The notes under the pieces were generated by a model, which saw only the letters and a program-made list of their open reading frames with translations, was not told where the DNA came from and did no database searches. Source: Archangium sp. (lineage in GTDB: Bacteria; Myxococcota; Myxococcia; Myxococcales; Myxococcaceae). From it: a stretch of DNA of 40,942 nt. A program made the translations under genes and the position numbers. Positions 9,414 to 17,125 of this stretch are shown one piece after another. Position 1 is the stretch's first letter, and each line of letters opens with the position of its first letter. The DNA lies in assembly GCA_016792935.1 (NCBI GenBank), contig JAEUJS010000685.1, forward strand, positions 1-40,942, read 5' to 3'.

Positions 9414-11543
9414 TCAGCGAGTGCTGATGCGCGCCACGGGCTGAATGTTCAGCTCAGGCGAGAGCTCCTGGTAGCTCACCACCGAGAACGGCGGGTTGAA
9501 CTCGTACTCGAGCAACTTGCGCACGTAGCGCCGAATGTCCATCGAGGTGAGGATCACCGGGCGCTGCGCCGTCGGAGGCAGGTGGCCGCACTCGTTCTTC
9601 ACGGCCTGCACGATCTCCTGCGCGATGTCGGGCTCGAGGGCGAGGTGCGTGCCCGCCGAGGTGCGCTTGATCGAGCTGCGAATCGCGTCTTCGATCTGCG
9701 GGTCGAGCAGGTACACCACCAGTGTGTTCGTGCCGCGCGCGTACTTGTGCGAGACGTAGCGCTTCAAGCTCGAGCGCACGTGTTCGGTCAGCATCACCGA
9801 GTCGGCCTCGAGCTGCCCCTGCTCCGCGATCGCCTGGAGAATTCCGCGCAGGTCGCGAATCGAGATCTCTTCCTCGACCAGACGCCCGAGGATGTCGGTG
9901 AGCTTCAGCACCGTCACGACCTTCGGCACCACTTCCTTCACGATCGCCGGGAAGGCCTTCTCGAGCTGGTCGAGCATGGTCTGCACTTCCTGCACACCGA
10001 CGAACTCGCGGGCGTAGCGGCGCAAGACCGAGGCCTGGTGGAGAATGATGTAGCCGGGCACGTCCCACGTGGTGAGGCCAGCCGACTCGAGCATGTCCTT
10101 GTTCTGCTCGGGCACCCACGCTGCGGGCTGGCGGGTAGCCGGGTTGATCGCGTCGAAGCCTTCGACGTTCATCAGGCGCAGTCGATCGACGGTGTCGTTG
10201 ACGAGGATGTGCCCGAGCGTGGCCTGACCGGTGACCACCGGCACCTCGTTGATCTGAATCTGGTACGCGCCGGGCGGCAGGCCGGGGTTTCCGCGCGCAC
10301 GCACACCGGGGAAGCGAACGCCCAGCTCGACGAACAGACCGTCGCGCATGAACGGCACCAGCTCGAAGAGGAACTTTCCGCCGTCTTGCCGTGAGTCGAC
10401 GAACGGCACGAGCGCGTCGGACACCTCGAGCACGATGGGCGTGACGACGGGGATGAAGAGCTCCGAGTCAGGGTTGATCGGCTCCTTGGGAGCGGGCTCG
10501 GTGGCTTTGACTTCCTTCTTCTCACCGTCTTCGTCGGCTTCCTCTTCGTCGACCTCGCCTGACTCGATCTTCTTCTGCTTCTTCAACATCGTGTACGCGC
10601 CGAAACCGGCGAGCGCACCGAGGAGCAGGAACGGCACCTTCGGAAGACCGGGGATCAAACCGAGCACGACGAGCATCGCGCCGGCGATGGCGATCGCGCG
10701 CGGGTACGCGATGAGCTGACTGGTGACGTCTTTACCGAGGTGCGCGCCCTCTTCTTCGCCGCCGACGCGCGTCACGATGATACCGGCCGCGGTGGAGATG
10801 AGGATGGCGGGGATCATTCCGACCAGGCCGTCACCGATGGTGAGGAGCGCGTACTTCTTCGCCGCGTCGCCCGCCGTCATGCCCTTCTGGGCGACGCCGA
10901 TGGCGAGACCGCCGACGATGTTGACGACGGTGATGATGATGCCGGCGATGGCGTCGCCTTTGACGAACTTCATGGCGCCGTCCATCGCGCCGAAGAGTTG
11001 GCTCTCGCGCTCGAGATCGCGGCGCTTGCGCTTGCCCTCTTCCATCTCGATCGAACCGGCGCGCAAGTCGGCGTCGATCGACATCTGCTTGCCGGGCATG
11101 GCGTCGAGCGTGAAGCGGGCGGCGACTTCGGCGACGCGCTCCGAGCCCTTGGCGATGACGATGAAGTTCACGATCACGAGGATCACGAACACGATGCCAC
11201 CGACCACGAAGTTGCCGCGGGCGACGAAGTTACCGAAGGCGTAGACGACCTCGCCGGCGTCGCCGACCGACAAGATGAGTCGTGTCGTCGAGACGGTCAG
11301 CGCCAGCCGGTACATCGTGGTGATCAGCAGCAGGGTCGGGAAGATCGAGATCTGCAGCGCGCCCGGGATGTAGAGCGAGATCAGCAGAATGATCACCGAC
11401 AAGCTGATGTTGAAGGTGAGGAGGATGTCCAGCAGCAGCGGCGGCAGCGGCACGATCAGCATGCCGATGATCGCCATGACCACCACTGCAAGGACGATGT
11501 CCGAGTACTTGTTGATGAAGGACTTGCCGACCGAGGCTGCCAT
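9414..11543 (-). CDS. sctV: Type III secretion export gate protein SctV (FlhA family)
   Basis: A 709-residue FlhA/SctV protein, close to the usual length. About eight transmembrane helices fill the first 320 residues. The FHIPEP signature is clear (ARFTLDAMPGKQMSIDADL, 142-160). After a charged linker rich in Glu/Lys (about 325-350), the cytoplasmic domain follows, which forms the nonameric ring that receives substrate-chaperone complexes. It is the last gene of the minus-strand T3SS series and converges on the FHA gene. No flagellar filament or motor genes are nearby, so a non-flagellar role is inferred. Confidence 0.97.
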   Translation of the reverse strand: MAASVGKSFINKYSDIVLAVVVMAIIGMLIVPLPPLLLDILLTFNISLSVIILLISLYIPGALQISIFPTLLLITTMYRLALTVSTTRLILSVGDAGEVVYAFGNFVARGNFVVGGIVFVILVIVNFIVIAKGSERVAEVAARFTLDAMPGKQMSIDADLRAGSIEMEEGKRKRRDLERESQLFGAMDGAMKFVKGDAIAGIIITVVNIVGGLAIGVAQKGMTAGDAAKKYALLTIGDGLVGMIPAILISTAAGIIVTRVGGEEEGAHLGKDVTSQLIAYPRAIAIAGAMLVVLGLIPGLPKVPFLLLGALAGFGAYTMLKKQKKIESGEVDEEEADEDGEKKEVKATEPAPKEPINPDSELFIPVVTPIVLEVSDALVPFVDSRQDGGKFLFELVPFMRDGLFVELGVRFPGVRARGNPGLPPGAYQIQINEVPVVTGQATLGHILVNDTVDRLRLMNVEGFDAINPATRQPAAWVPEQNKDMLESAGLTTWDVPGYIILHQASVLRRYAREFVGVQEVQTMLDQLEKAFPAIVKEVVPKVVTVLKLTDILGRLVEEEISIRDLRGILQAIAEQGQLEADSVMLTEHVRSSLKRYVSHKYARGTNTLVVYLLDPQIEDAIRSSIKRTSAGTHLALEPDIAQEIVQAVKNECGHLPPTAQRPVILTSMDIRRYVRKLLEYEFNPPFSVVSYQELSPELNIQPVARISTR

Positions 11544-11569
11544 CGCGCGCGGACGTTAGCCCAAACCGC

Positions 11570-12124
11570 TCACGCGGTGCGATTCGTGCGCGCCATGCTG
11601 AGCAGCTTCTTCGCGCGGCTCACGAAGGGGTCGTTCGGCCGCCCCAAACGGGCAGCGCGCTCGAGATCTTCCAGCGCCGCGCCCTGCTTCTTCTTCGAGA
11701 GCCGAATTTCCCCGCGGTAGACGAGGGCGACGACGTCATCGGGGTCGATCGACAGCGCGGCCTCGAATTGTTCCAGCGCCTGCTCGTGGCGATGCGCGCC
11801 GAGGTGCACGGTGCCGAGCATGGTGTGCGTGAACGGGTCGTTGTGCCCGAGCGCGATCAGCGCTTCGAAGATCGTGCGGGCATCTTCGACGCGACCGGCC
11901 TCGAAGCTCTCGTGACCCAGGCGCGTCAGCTCCGCGAACGCGCGAGCAGACGGATCTTCGCTCTCGTCGGTGAGCGTGCGCCGGGCCTTCTTCGAGGCCT
12001 TCGGCGGCTCTTCATGAATCTCGGTGATGGCGGTCTCGACCGTCGGCGCACGACGCGGAACGGGCCCGCGCGCCTTCTTCGGGTAGTAGACGATCTCGAC
12101 CGCCCTCACGGGCTGCCGTGCCAT
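11570..12124 (-). CDS. TPR protein, T3SS class II chaperone-like
   Basis: A 184-residue protein with a basic, probably flexible N-terminus (1-60) and about three TPR units from residue 65 on (LGHESFEAGRVEDARTIFEA, then HTMLGTVHLGAHRHEQALEQ and ALVYRGEIRLSKKKQGAALE). The short TPR fold resembles SycD/LcrH chaperones, which hold translocator and needle-tip subunits before export. It sits between sctV and another TPR gene (3 nt apart), in the same orientation. Its client is unknown; the downstream SctV cytoplasmic domain is a possible docking site. Confidence 0.75.
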   Translation of the reverse strand: MARQPVRAVEIVYYPKKARGPVPRRAPTVETAITEIHEEPPKASKKARRTLTDESEDPSARAFAELTRLGHESFEAGRVEDARTIFEALIALGHNDPFTHTMLGTVHLGAHRHEQALEQFEAALSIDPDDVVALVYRGEIRLSKKKQGAALEDLERAARLGRPNDPFVSRAKKLLSMARTNRTA

Positions 12125-12127
12125 TCG

Positions 12128-12712
12128 TTACTTCTTCTTGGCGGGCGGGTCTTCCTGCTTCTGAGCGTTCTCGATCATCTCGAGCGCTGCTGCGGCGAGC
12201 ACGCGGGCGCGCTGCGTGAGCGGATCTTCGAACTTGGGATCGAGCTCGACCGCCTTCGCGAAGTCTTCGGCGGCCTCGAGGATCTTGCCGTCACGCAGGT
12301 TGACCTCGCCGCGGTTGACGTAAGGAGCGACTTCCTTCGGGTTCAGCGCGATCGCGCCGTTGAAGTAGTGGCGCGCCATCTCGAGGTCTTCCTCGGCGAG
12401 GAAAACGGCGCCCATCGCGGTGTGGTAGTAGGCCTCGAGCGGCTCGAGCGAGATCAGACCACCAAAGATGGTCTTCGCTTCCTGGTACTTGCCCTGCTCG
12501 TACATGCGGAAGCCGATCAGCGCCATCTGGAGCATCTCGGGGCCGCTGATCGCGTGGTAGTCGCGCAGGTTCATCTTGCCGTCGCGGACGGCTTGCGCGC
12601 GCTTCTCCGTGTAGAGCTTTTCCTTCCAGTCCTTGTCGGGTTCGGCAACGGCTTCCAGGCCAAGTGCGTTGAGGACGGGGTCGGCGCTCTGCGGGGGCTT
12701 CTTGTCGTTCAT
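12128..12712 (-). CDS. TPR protein, SycD/LcrH chaperone-like
   Basis: A 194-residue TPR protein. A GPEMLQMALIGFRMYEQGKY helix pair is followed by YYHTAMGAVFLAEEDLEMAR and APYVNRGEVNLRDGKILEAA, i.e. three TPRs in the SycD arrangement. It ends in a Lys-rich tail. A GTG at 12724 would add four residues; the ATG at 12712 is used, but neither has a clear Shine-Dalgarno sequence. It lies between the first TPR gene (3 nt downstream) and a terminator that separates it from the candidate secreted protein at 12866-13534, which may be its client. Confidence 0.78.
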   Translation of the reverse strand: MNDKKPPQSADPVLNALGLEAVAEPDKDWKEKLYTEKRAQAVRDGKMNLRDYHAISGPEMLQMALIGFRMYEQGKYQEAKTIFGGLISLEPLEAYYHTAMGAVFLAEEDLEMARHYFNGAIALNPKEVAPYVNRGEVNLRDGKILEAAEDFAKAVELDPKFEDPLTQRARVLAAAALEMIENAQKQEDPPAKKK

Positions 12713-12743
12713 GATCGAGGTCACCGTTGAGGGAGAAACAATT

Positions 12744-12762
12744 CAGCAGCAAACCGCTGCTG
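12744..12762 (-). promoter_or_regulatory. Small hairpin in the leader of the TPR gene
   Basis: A perfect 7-bp stem (cagcagc/gctgctg) with a 5-nt loop lies 32 nt upstream of the start at 12712. It could be a leader structure or a weak processing or termination element. The evidence is structural only. Confidence 0.3.
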
Positions 12763-12810
12763 GGAAAATAAGACCGCGAAACTGGACCACACCTGCACCA
12801 ACACCGCAGC

Positions 12811-12843
12811 AAAAAAAAACCGCCGAGGGTTTCCCCTCGGCGG
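12811..12843 (-). terminator. Rho-independent terminator
   Basis: A perfect 10-bp stem (ccgccgaggg/ccctcggcgg, 12820-12843) with a 4-nt loop is followed, on the minus strand, by nine uridines (the A-run at 12811-12819). It lies 22 nt after the stop of the gene at 12866-13534 and should end that transcript before the two TPR genes and sctV. Confidence 0.92.
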
Positions 12844-12865
12844 CGAGTACGTCAGGTTTTGAAAC

Positions 12866-13534
12866 TTACTTGATGTTGCGGACCATGCCCTGCGCGGTCT
12901 CAATCTGCGAGCTGAACATCTTCGACAGGGTCTCCATCATGAGCTTCATGTTGTTCATCGCGTTCTGGTACGCCATCATCTCGCGCTGGAACTGAGCGGC
13001 GACGGCCGGGTCTTCCATGTTGCGACCCTCAGGCGACGGCGGGCCACCCTTCCAACCGAACTCCGCACCCTTGTCGGCAACGCCGCCCGGGGTCTTGCCA
13101 GTCGAACCGCCACCCGTCGCGGCGCCGGTGTTGCTGCCCGTGCCCGTGGGGGCCGGGTTGTTGGTGCCGATCTGCGTCTGGCGATCCGGCGAGTTCTGGA
13201 TCGAGGGAGGAGCAACGTTGCCAGCGTCCGGCGCGAAGCGCTTGAGGACCATGTCACCGAGCTTCTTGATGATGCCGTCGATGCCCTGACCGGCGAGCTG
13301 GGTCAGCTTCTCGACGCCCGTGCCAAGGAGCTTCTCTCCGAGGGACTTGATCACGTTGGGGAGCGGGCTGGCGTTGAGGAGACCCTTCAGCGCACCAGCA
13401 CCCTTCTGGAACAGGTCACCGATCGTGCCCTTCAGAAGGCTCGAAGCCGGCCCCGCGATCGACTTCACAACCGACGGGAGGACCTGCTTGACGACGCCAC
13501 CGAGAGCCTTGCCAATGCTTCCGAGGAAACTCAT
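12866..13534 (-). CDS. Putative T3SS-exported protein A with shared C-terminal helical module
   Basis: A 222-residue protein of no recognised family. It has an amphipathic, glycine-rich helical N-terminal half (SFLGSIGKALGG... to about 105), a low-complexity Gly/Thr/Asn/Pro middle (about 110-165) and a C-terminal helix rich in Met/Gln (about 180-222). It has no Sec signal peptide and no transmembrane anchor. The last 37 residues align without gaps with the C-terminus of the protein at 28253-28798 (both have ETAQ/DTAK-type and NIK/NIR endings). This layout recalls needle, rod or EspA-like filament subunits. Neighbours are a SycD-like chaperone upstream and a strong terminator downstream. The start is the ATG at 13534; an in-frame upstream extension to 13573 is inside the hairpin leader. 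Confidence 0.7.
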   Translation of the reverse strand: MSFLGSIGKALGGVVKQVLPSVVKSIAGPASSLLKGTIGDLFQKGAGALKGLLNASPLPNVIKSLGEKLLGTGVEKLTQLAGQGIDGIIKKLGDMVLKRFAPDAGNVAPPSIQNSPDRQTQIGTNNPAPTGTGSNTGAATGGGSTGKTPGGVADKGAEFGWKGGPPSPEGRNMEDPAVAAQFQREMMAYQNAMNNMKLMMETLSKMFSSQIETAQGMVRNIK

Positions 13535-13561
13535 TTGATTGCTCGCTTTCGTTCTTGTTAT

Positions 13562-13629
13562 CCGGGGAACCATTTCCCCGGCGCTACTGGGGAGATTATC
13601 GAATCTCCCATTTCCCAGTTTCCTGGGAA
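13562..13629 (-). promoter_or_regulatory. Three tandem perfect hairpins in an mRNA leader
   Basis: Three perfect inverted repeats follow one another in 68 bp. They are 13562-13581 (8-bp stem, 4-nt loop), 13590-13609 (8-bp stem, 4-nt loop) and 13612-13629 (7-bp stem, 4-nt loop that reads GAAA on the minus strand, a GNRA tetraloop). They fill the gap between the SycD-like gene and the start of the gene at 13534. None has a U-tract typical of a terminator. They could stabilise, process or regulate the downstream message, or bind a protein as DNA. Confidence 0.75.
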
Positions 13630-13633
13630 TTTC

Positions 13634-14089
13634 TCATTTTCTAGAAAGTGCCTGCAGCATCGCCAAAACCTTCTGATTCTCAGGGGATTCTGCCTGCGCG
13701 TACTGCTGCGCGCGCCGCAAATCGTCGAGTGCCTGGTTCTTTTGGCCCTGAAGCAGCTTCACCTCAGCGCGCCCCAGGTAGGCAGCCGCATCCTGCGGAG
13801 CGATCTTGATCGCCACGTCGTAGGCGGCGACGGCTCCGGCGGGGTTGCCCGCCGCCATTTCAACCACGCCGAGTGCCTTGGCGAAGTACGCATCCATCGG
13901 GTTGATGGCGTAAAGGCCCTGAAACACGGTGCGCGCCTCGTTCACTTTGCCCTGATAGAAGAAATAGTAACCCGTGCGCGCGATGGAGTAGAGTTCCTCA
14001 TCGGTGTAGCCGCGCACTTCTTTGAGGGTCGACTTCCCATCAGCCCACTTCTGGAGTCGTTGGGCCAGAGCGGCCGCGTCATCGGCCAT
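13634..14089 (-). CDS. SycD/LcrH-family type III secretion chaperone
   Basis: A 151-residue protein, the usual SycD length. It shows the characteristic start of the family fold (TDEELYSIARTGYYFFYQGK, about 28-47), three TPRs (ARTVFQGLYAINPMDAYFAK, then LGVVEMAAGNPAGAVAAYD and AAYLGRAEVKLLQGQ) and no membrane segment. Class II chaperones bind translocator or filament-type substrates and pilot them to the export gate. The gene lies directly upstream of putative exported protein A, with three hairpins between, so that protein is the likely client. It follows the gene at 14093 after 3 nt. Confidence 0.88.
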   Translation of the reverse strand: MADDAAALAQRLQKWADGKSTLKEVRGYTDEELYSIARTGYYFFYQGKVNEARTVFQGLYAINPMDAYFAKALGVVEMAAGNPAGAVAAYDVAIKIAPQDAAAYLGRAEVKLLQGQKNQALDDLRRAQQYAQAESPENQKVLAMLQALSRK

Positions 14090-14092
14090 GGA

Positions 14093-14572
14093 TCAGAAAC
14101 CTTCGGTAGACGTCTCTTCGCGACGCTTGCGCTCGATCTCGGCCATGTCGTTGCTGACGCCTCCGATCAACTCGAGCATCTGCGACTCGCGAGCGAGCAG
14201 TGACTTGAGGCGCTCGACGCGATCAGGCGCCGCACGCAACATCCCCAGACCGCGCTGCAACGTTTCCTGCTGCGCCTCTTCCATGCGCTCCGCGACGGAG
14301 CTCAGTGGGCCGCGATCGAGATAGCCCTCGACGTCGGCGTCGTGCCCCGCCGGGCCCGGAGGGAGCGGCAGGCGAATCTCTTCGGCCGAGTGCGCAGGCC
14401 CGATGAAGTCGAGTAACGCGGTCGAGGCGAGGGCCGGATTCTTCGGGTCACCCTTCTTGCGAACGTTCTTGCGCTCGAGCTGCGTCTTGTCGACGAGCTT
14501 GCCGCGCACTTCACGCGGGCCACCCCACGGCCACGCCGGCGCTCTGGGTTGTTGTCCACCGATCTTCGCCAT
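14093..14572 (-). CDS. Uncharacterised T3SS-locus protein
   Basis: A 159-residue soluble protein not matched to a known family. The N-terminal half is basic and proline/glycine-rich (1-80); the C-terminal half (about 85-155) is predicted to be helical and charged (SSVAERMEEAQQETLQ, then RVERLKSLLARESQMLELIG). There is no signal peptide or membrane helix. It is packed between the SctU-C paralogue and the SycD-like gene (3 nt), so a role as T3SS regulator, gatekeeper or substrate is possible but not shown by the sequence. Confidence 0.65.
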   Translation of the reverse strand: MAKIGGQQPRAPAWPWGGPREVRGKLVDKTQLERKNVRKKGDPKNPALASTALLDFIGPAHSAEEIRLPLPPGPAGHDADVEGYLDRGPLSSVAERMEEAQQETLQRGLGMLRAAPDRVERLKSLLARESQMLELIGGVSNDMAEIERKRREETSTEGF

Positions 14573-14594
14573 GCGCCCTCAGTTTCCACTTCTT

Positions 14595-14870
14595 CTACTT
14601 CTTGCCACCCTGTTCCTGCTGCAGCTGCCAGACGAAATTCAACACTTCGGCGACCGCGTCGTACAGCTCTTCCGGCACTTCCTGGCCGACGTCGACGCGG
14701 TAGAGCGCTGAAGCGAGCGTGGTGTTCTTCATGAACGGCACGCCGTACTGCTTGGCGATCTCGCGGATCTTCTCGGCCTTGAGCCGCATGCCCTTGGCGA
14801 TCACACGCGGCGCGTTGTCCTTCTCGCGGTCGTACTTCAGCGCAATCGCCATGTCGGGATCTTCGGGCAC
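14595..14870 (-). CDS. Stand-alone SctU/FlhB cytoplasmic-domain protein (FhlB-like)
   Basis: A 91-residue protein that matches the C-terminal domain of the adjacent SctU nearly end to end: AIALKYD, KDNAPR, IAKG, REIAKQY, VPEELYDAVAEVLNF are shared or nearly so. The SctU autocleavage motif NPDH is replaced by DPDM at residues 4-7, so no cleavage is expected. Stand-alone FlhB-C proteins (FhlB/FlhX-like) can complement or modulate substrate switching in some flagellar systems. The GTG start at 14870 is chosen because homology extends upstream of the alternative ATG at 14852 and a stop lies just before it. It lies 38 nt after sctU and looks like a local duplication. Confidence 0.88.
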   Translation of the reverse strand: MPEDPDMAIALKYDREKDNAPRVIAKGMRLKAEKIREIAKQYGVPFMKNTTLASALYRVDVGQEVPEELYDAVAEVLNFVWQLQQEQGGKK

Positions 14871-14908
14871 TCCACGCGAACCCTAGCAGACAACGCGAGA
14901 AGCGAGCG

Positions 14909-15985
14909 TCACGCTGCCGGCGCGCGCTGATCCTGGGCCTGCTTGAGCTGGTAGACGAAGTTCAGCACCTCGGCGACGGCGTCGTAGAGATCCTCAGGGA
15001 CCTCTTCGTTGACGTCGATGCGCAGCAGCGCGTGCGCGAGCGGTACGTTGCGCAGCATCGGCACGTCGTACTGCTTGGCGAGCTCGCGAATGCTCGACGC
15101 CTTGCCCTCGATGCCCTTGGCGATCAGGCGCGGCGCGTTGTCTTTCGACCGATCGTATTTGAGCGCGATCGCAACATGGTCCGGGTTGGTCACCACGACG
15201 TCGGCACCCTTCACGGAATCCATCTGCGCGCTCTCGAGGAGCTCGTGCGCGAGCTCCTTGCGCTTGGCTTTGTGATGCGGGTCGCCTTCGGATTCCTTGT
15301 ATTCCTTCTTCTGGTCCTCCTTCGACATCATCTGGTCCTTCATGTAGCTCTTCTGCTGCCACCAGACGTCGAAGATGGCGAAGATCAAGAAGAGCAACAC
15401 GACCTTCTGGCACACGCGGTACACCAACTCGCCCATCACCGTCATGGTGATCGCGGCGTCTCCGTGAATCGTGGCGACGACGATGTTCATCGAGTCGCGC
15501 ACCACGCCGTAGACGACGTAGCCACTGACTCCCAGCTTGGCCATCGACTTCACCAACTCGATGATCTGCTTCTTGCCGACCAGGTTCTTGAGCCCGTTGA
15601 TGGGGTTGAGCTTGTCGAACTTGGGCATCACTGCGTTCAGCGCCAGCAGCGCGCCGACTTGCAGGAATTCCATGATCGAGCCGGCGACCGCGGCCGAGAA
15701 CGCGATGGGAATGCACAGACCCAACAGTGCCGTCAGCGACAGGTAGAGCAGCTGCTGCGTCGCCAGCGTGATGTCTTCAGGGTGCGCGATGTGATCGATC
15801 GCGAAATAGAAGAGTTCCTTGATGCGCGTCTCGAAGGTGGGCCAGTTCGAGCGCACCACGCTCATCGACACCGCGAACGCGATCACGCCCGAGAGGTCCT
15901 TGCTCTTCCAGACGTTCCCTTCTTTTCGGGCGTCGTCGAGCTTCTTTTGTGACGGTTCTTCCGTCTTGTCGCCGCCCTCGGACAT
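14909..15985 (-). CDS. sctU: Type III secretion export gate/switch protein SctU (FlhB family)
   Basis: A 358-residue FlhB/SctU protein of standard length. The N-terminus has the family start EGGDKTEEPSQKKLDDARKE, then four transmembrane helices to about residue 210, a basic linker and the cytoplasmic autocleavage domain with NPDH at 267-270 (the usual motif is NPTH). Cleavage after Asn in this motif switches substrate class from early to late exports. The Shine-Dalgarno AAGGA stands 5 nt before the ATG. The gene follows sctT after 7 nt and is followed by a paralogue of its own C-terminal domain. Confidence 0.97.
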   Translation of the reverse strand: MSEGGDKTEEPSQKKLDDARKEGNVWKSKDLSGVIAFAVSMSVVRSNWPTFETRIKELFYFAIDHIAHPEDITLATQQLLYLSLTALLGLCIPIAFSAAVAGSIMEFLQVGALLALNAVMPKFDKLNPINGLKNLVGKKQIIELVKSMAKLGVSGYVVYGVVRDSMNIVVATIHGDAAITMTVMGELVYRVCQKVVLLFLIFAIFDVWWQQKSYMKDQMMSKEDQKKEYKESEGDPHHKAKRKELAHELLESAQMDSVKGADVVVTNPDHVAIALKYDRSKDNAPRLIAKGIEGKASSIRELAKQYDVPMLRNVPLAHALLRIDVNEEVPEDLYDAVAEVLNFVYQLKQAQDQRAPAA

Positions 15986-15992
15986 GGCTTCC

Positions 15993-16832
15993 TTAGTTCA
16001 GGAGATAGAGGGCCTGACGCAACCAACGGAACATGACGCCGTACTCGCCGACGATGCGATCGAGGATCAGGTGAATCGCGGTCACCATGATCAGAATCGT
16101 GACCGCCGGCTTGATCTGCATCGCGACGAAGAACACCTGCACCTGCGGAGCGACGCGGTTGATCATGCCCAGCGCGAGATCGACGAGGAACGTCGCGAGC
16201 AACACCGGTGAGGCGAGCGCCAGGGCGATGCGAACCAGATCGCCGAACACGCGCAGCGCGGTCTCGAAGAACGGCCACGTGCCGTGGGAGAACTTGGGGA
16301 ACTCCCCCAGCGGTATCTGCGTGAGGCTCTCGCCCATCGTCTGAATCACGATGTGGTGGCCACCCAGCGTGAGGAAGACCACGGTCGCGAACTGCAGCTG
16401 CAGGTTCGAGAACAGCGACGCGTTCTGGCCGAGCTGCGGCACCATCAGCTGCGCCTGGTTCGTGCCCGAGAGCGTATCGACGAGGTTGCCCGCCGAGTTC
16501 GCGGCGTCGAACACCATGCCCACGATGAAACTCAGTGTCAGCCCTATGAAGAGCTCTTTGAGCATCAGGGCGATGAACACCATCGCGTTCACGGGAATGT
16601 CGCGCACCTGCGCGATGATCACCGGGTAGAGCACCATGCCGACCATCACGCCAAGGCCGAGCTTCACTTCCTGCGGCACCGTCTCACCACCGAGGAACGG
16701 AGTGAGGATGATGACGGGCAACAGCCGCGCCATCAGCAACGCGAACGCGAGCAGCAACTGCGTGAAGCTGGTCTGAATGCCCAGCTCCTGCCGCAGTGTG
16801 GCCAACAGTTCCTGTGCTTCGGCGGCGCCCAT
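15993..16832 (-). CDS. sctT: Type III secretion export gate protein SctT (FliR family)
   Basis: A 279-residue polytopic membrane protein of the FliR/SctT family: an N-terminal helix, then a chain of hydrophobic helices with LLPVIILTPFLGGETVPQEV (about 37-56) and the later FLVDLALGMINRVAPQVQVF segment, both typical of the family. With SctR and SctS it forms the helical export gate in the inner membrane. Gene order R-S-T-U is the classical one. The start ATG at 16832 has only a weak Shine-Dalgarno sequence. Confidence 0.96.
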   Translation of the reverse strand: MGAAEAQELLATLRQELGIQTSFTQLLLAFALLMARLLPVIILTPFLGGETVPQEVKLGLGVMVGMVLYPVIIAQVRDIPVNAMVFIALMLKELFIGLTLSFIVGMVFDAANSAGNLVDTLSGTNQAQLMVPQLGQNASLFSNLQLQFATVVFLTLGGHHIVIQTMGESLTQIPLGEFPKFSHGTWPFFETALRVFGDLVRIALALASPVLLATFLVDLALGMINRVAPQVQVFFVAMQIKPAVTILIMVTAIHLILDRIVGEYGVMFRWLRQALYLLN

Positions 16833-16847
16833 GCGTGTCGAGGTTCG

Positions 16848-17114
16848 TCAGTGGCCGATCAACGCCGGGAAGCGATCGTAGATGTTGAACGTGAAGCGCA
16901 GGAGCGTCGTGCCCATCCACGGGCCGGCGAGGCCGAGAATGCCGAAGATGATGACCAGCTTCGGAGCGAACGAGAGCGTCTGTTCCTGAATCTGAGTCGC
17001 GGCCTGAAAGACCGAGATGATGAAGCCGATCACCAGCGCCATCACGATCGGCGGCCCGCTCACCACCAGCACCAGCACGAGCGCCTGCTGAATCACGTAG
17101 GTCAGGTTGTGCAT
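16848..17114 (-). CDS. sctS: Type III secretion export gate protein SctS (FliQ family)
   Basis: An 88-residue protein with two long hydrophobic hairpin helices (about 10-38 and 50-75) joined by FQAATQIQEQTLSFAPK, the FliQ/SctS signature. Length is exactly that of the family. The frame is open to 17168, but the ATG at 17114 is chosen because a strong AAAGGAG lies 6 nt before it. It forms part of the export gate with SctR and SctT. Confidence 0.96.
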   Translation of the reverse strand: MHNLTYVIQQALVLVLVVSGPPIVMALVIGFIISVFQAATQIQEQTLSFAPKLVIIFGILGLAGPWMGTTLLRFTFNIYDRFPALIGH

Positions 17115-17125
17115 GTGCGTCTCCT

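Noticed and set aside
9582..10394. Long plus-strand frame antisense to sctV, and similar long antisense frames elsewhere (15032-15952, 16284-17129, 18732-20417, 23996-25075)
   Set aside because: All are shadows of strongly supported genes, caused by high GC at third positions; they translate to His/Arg/Glu-rich sequence without domains.
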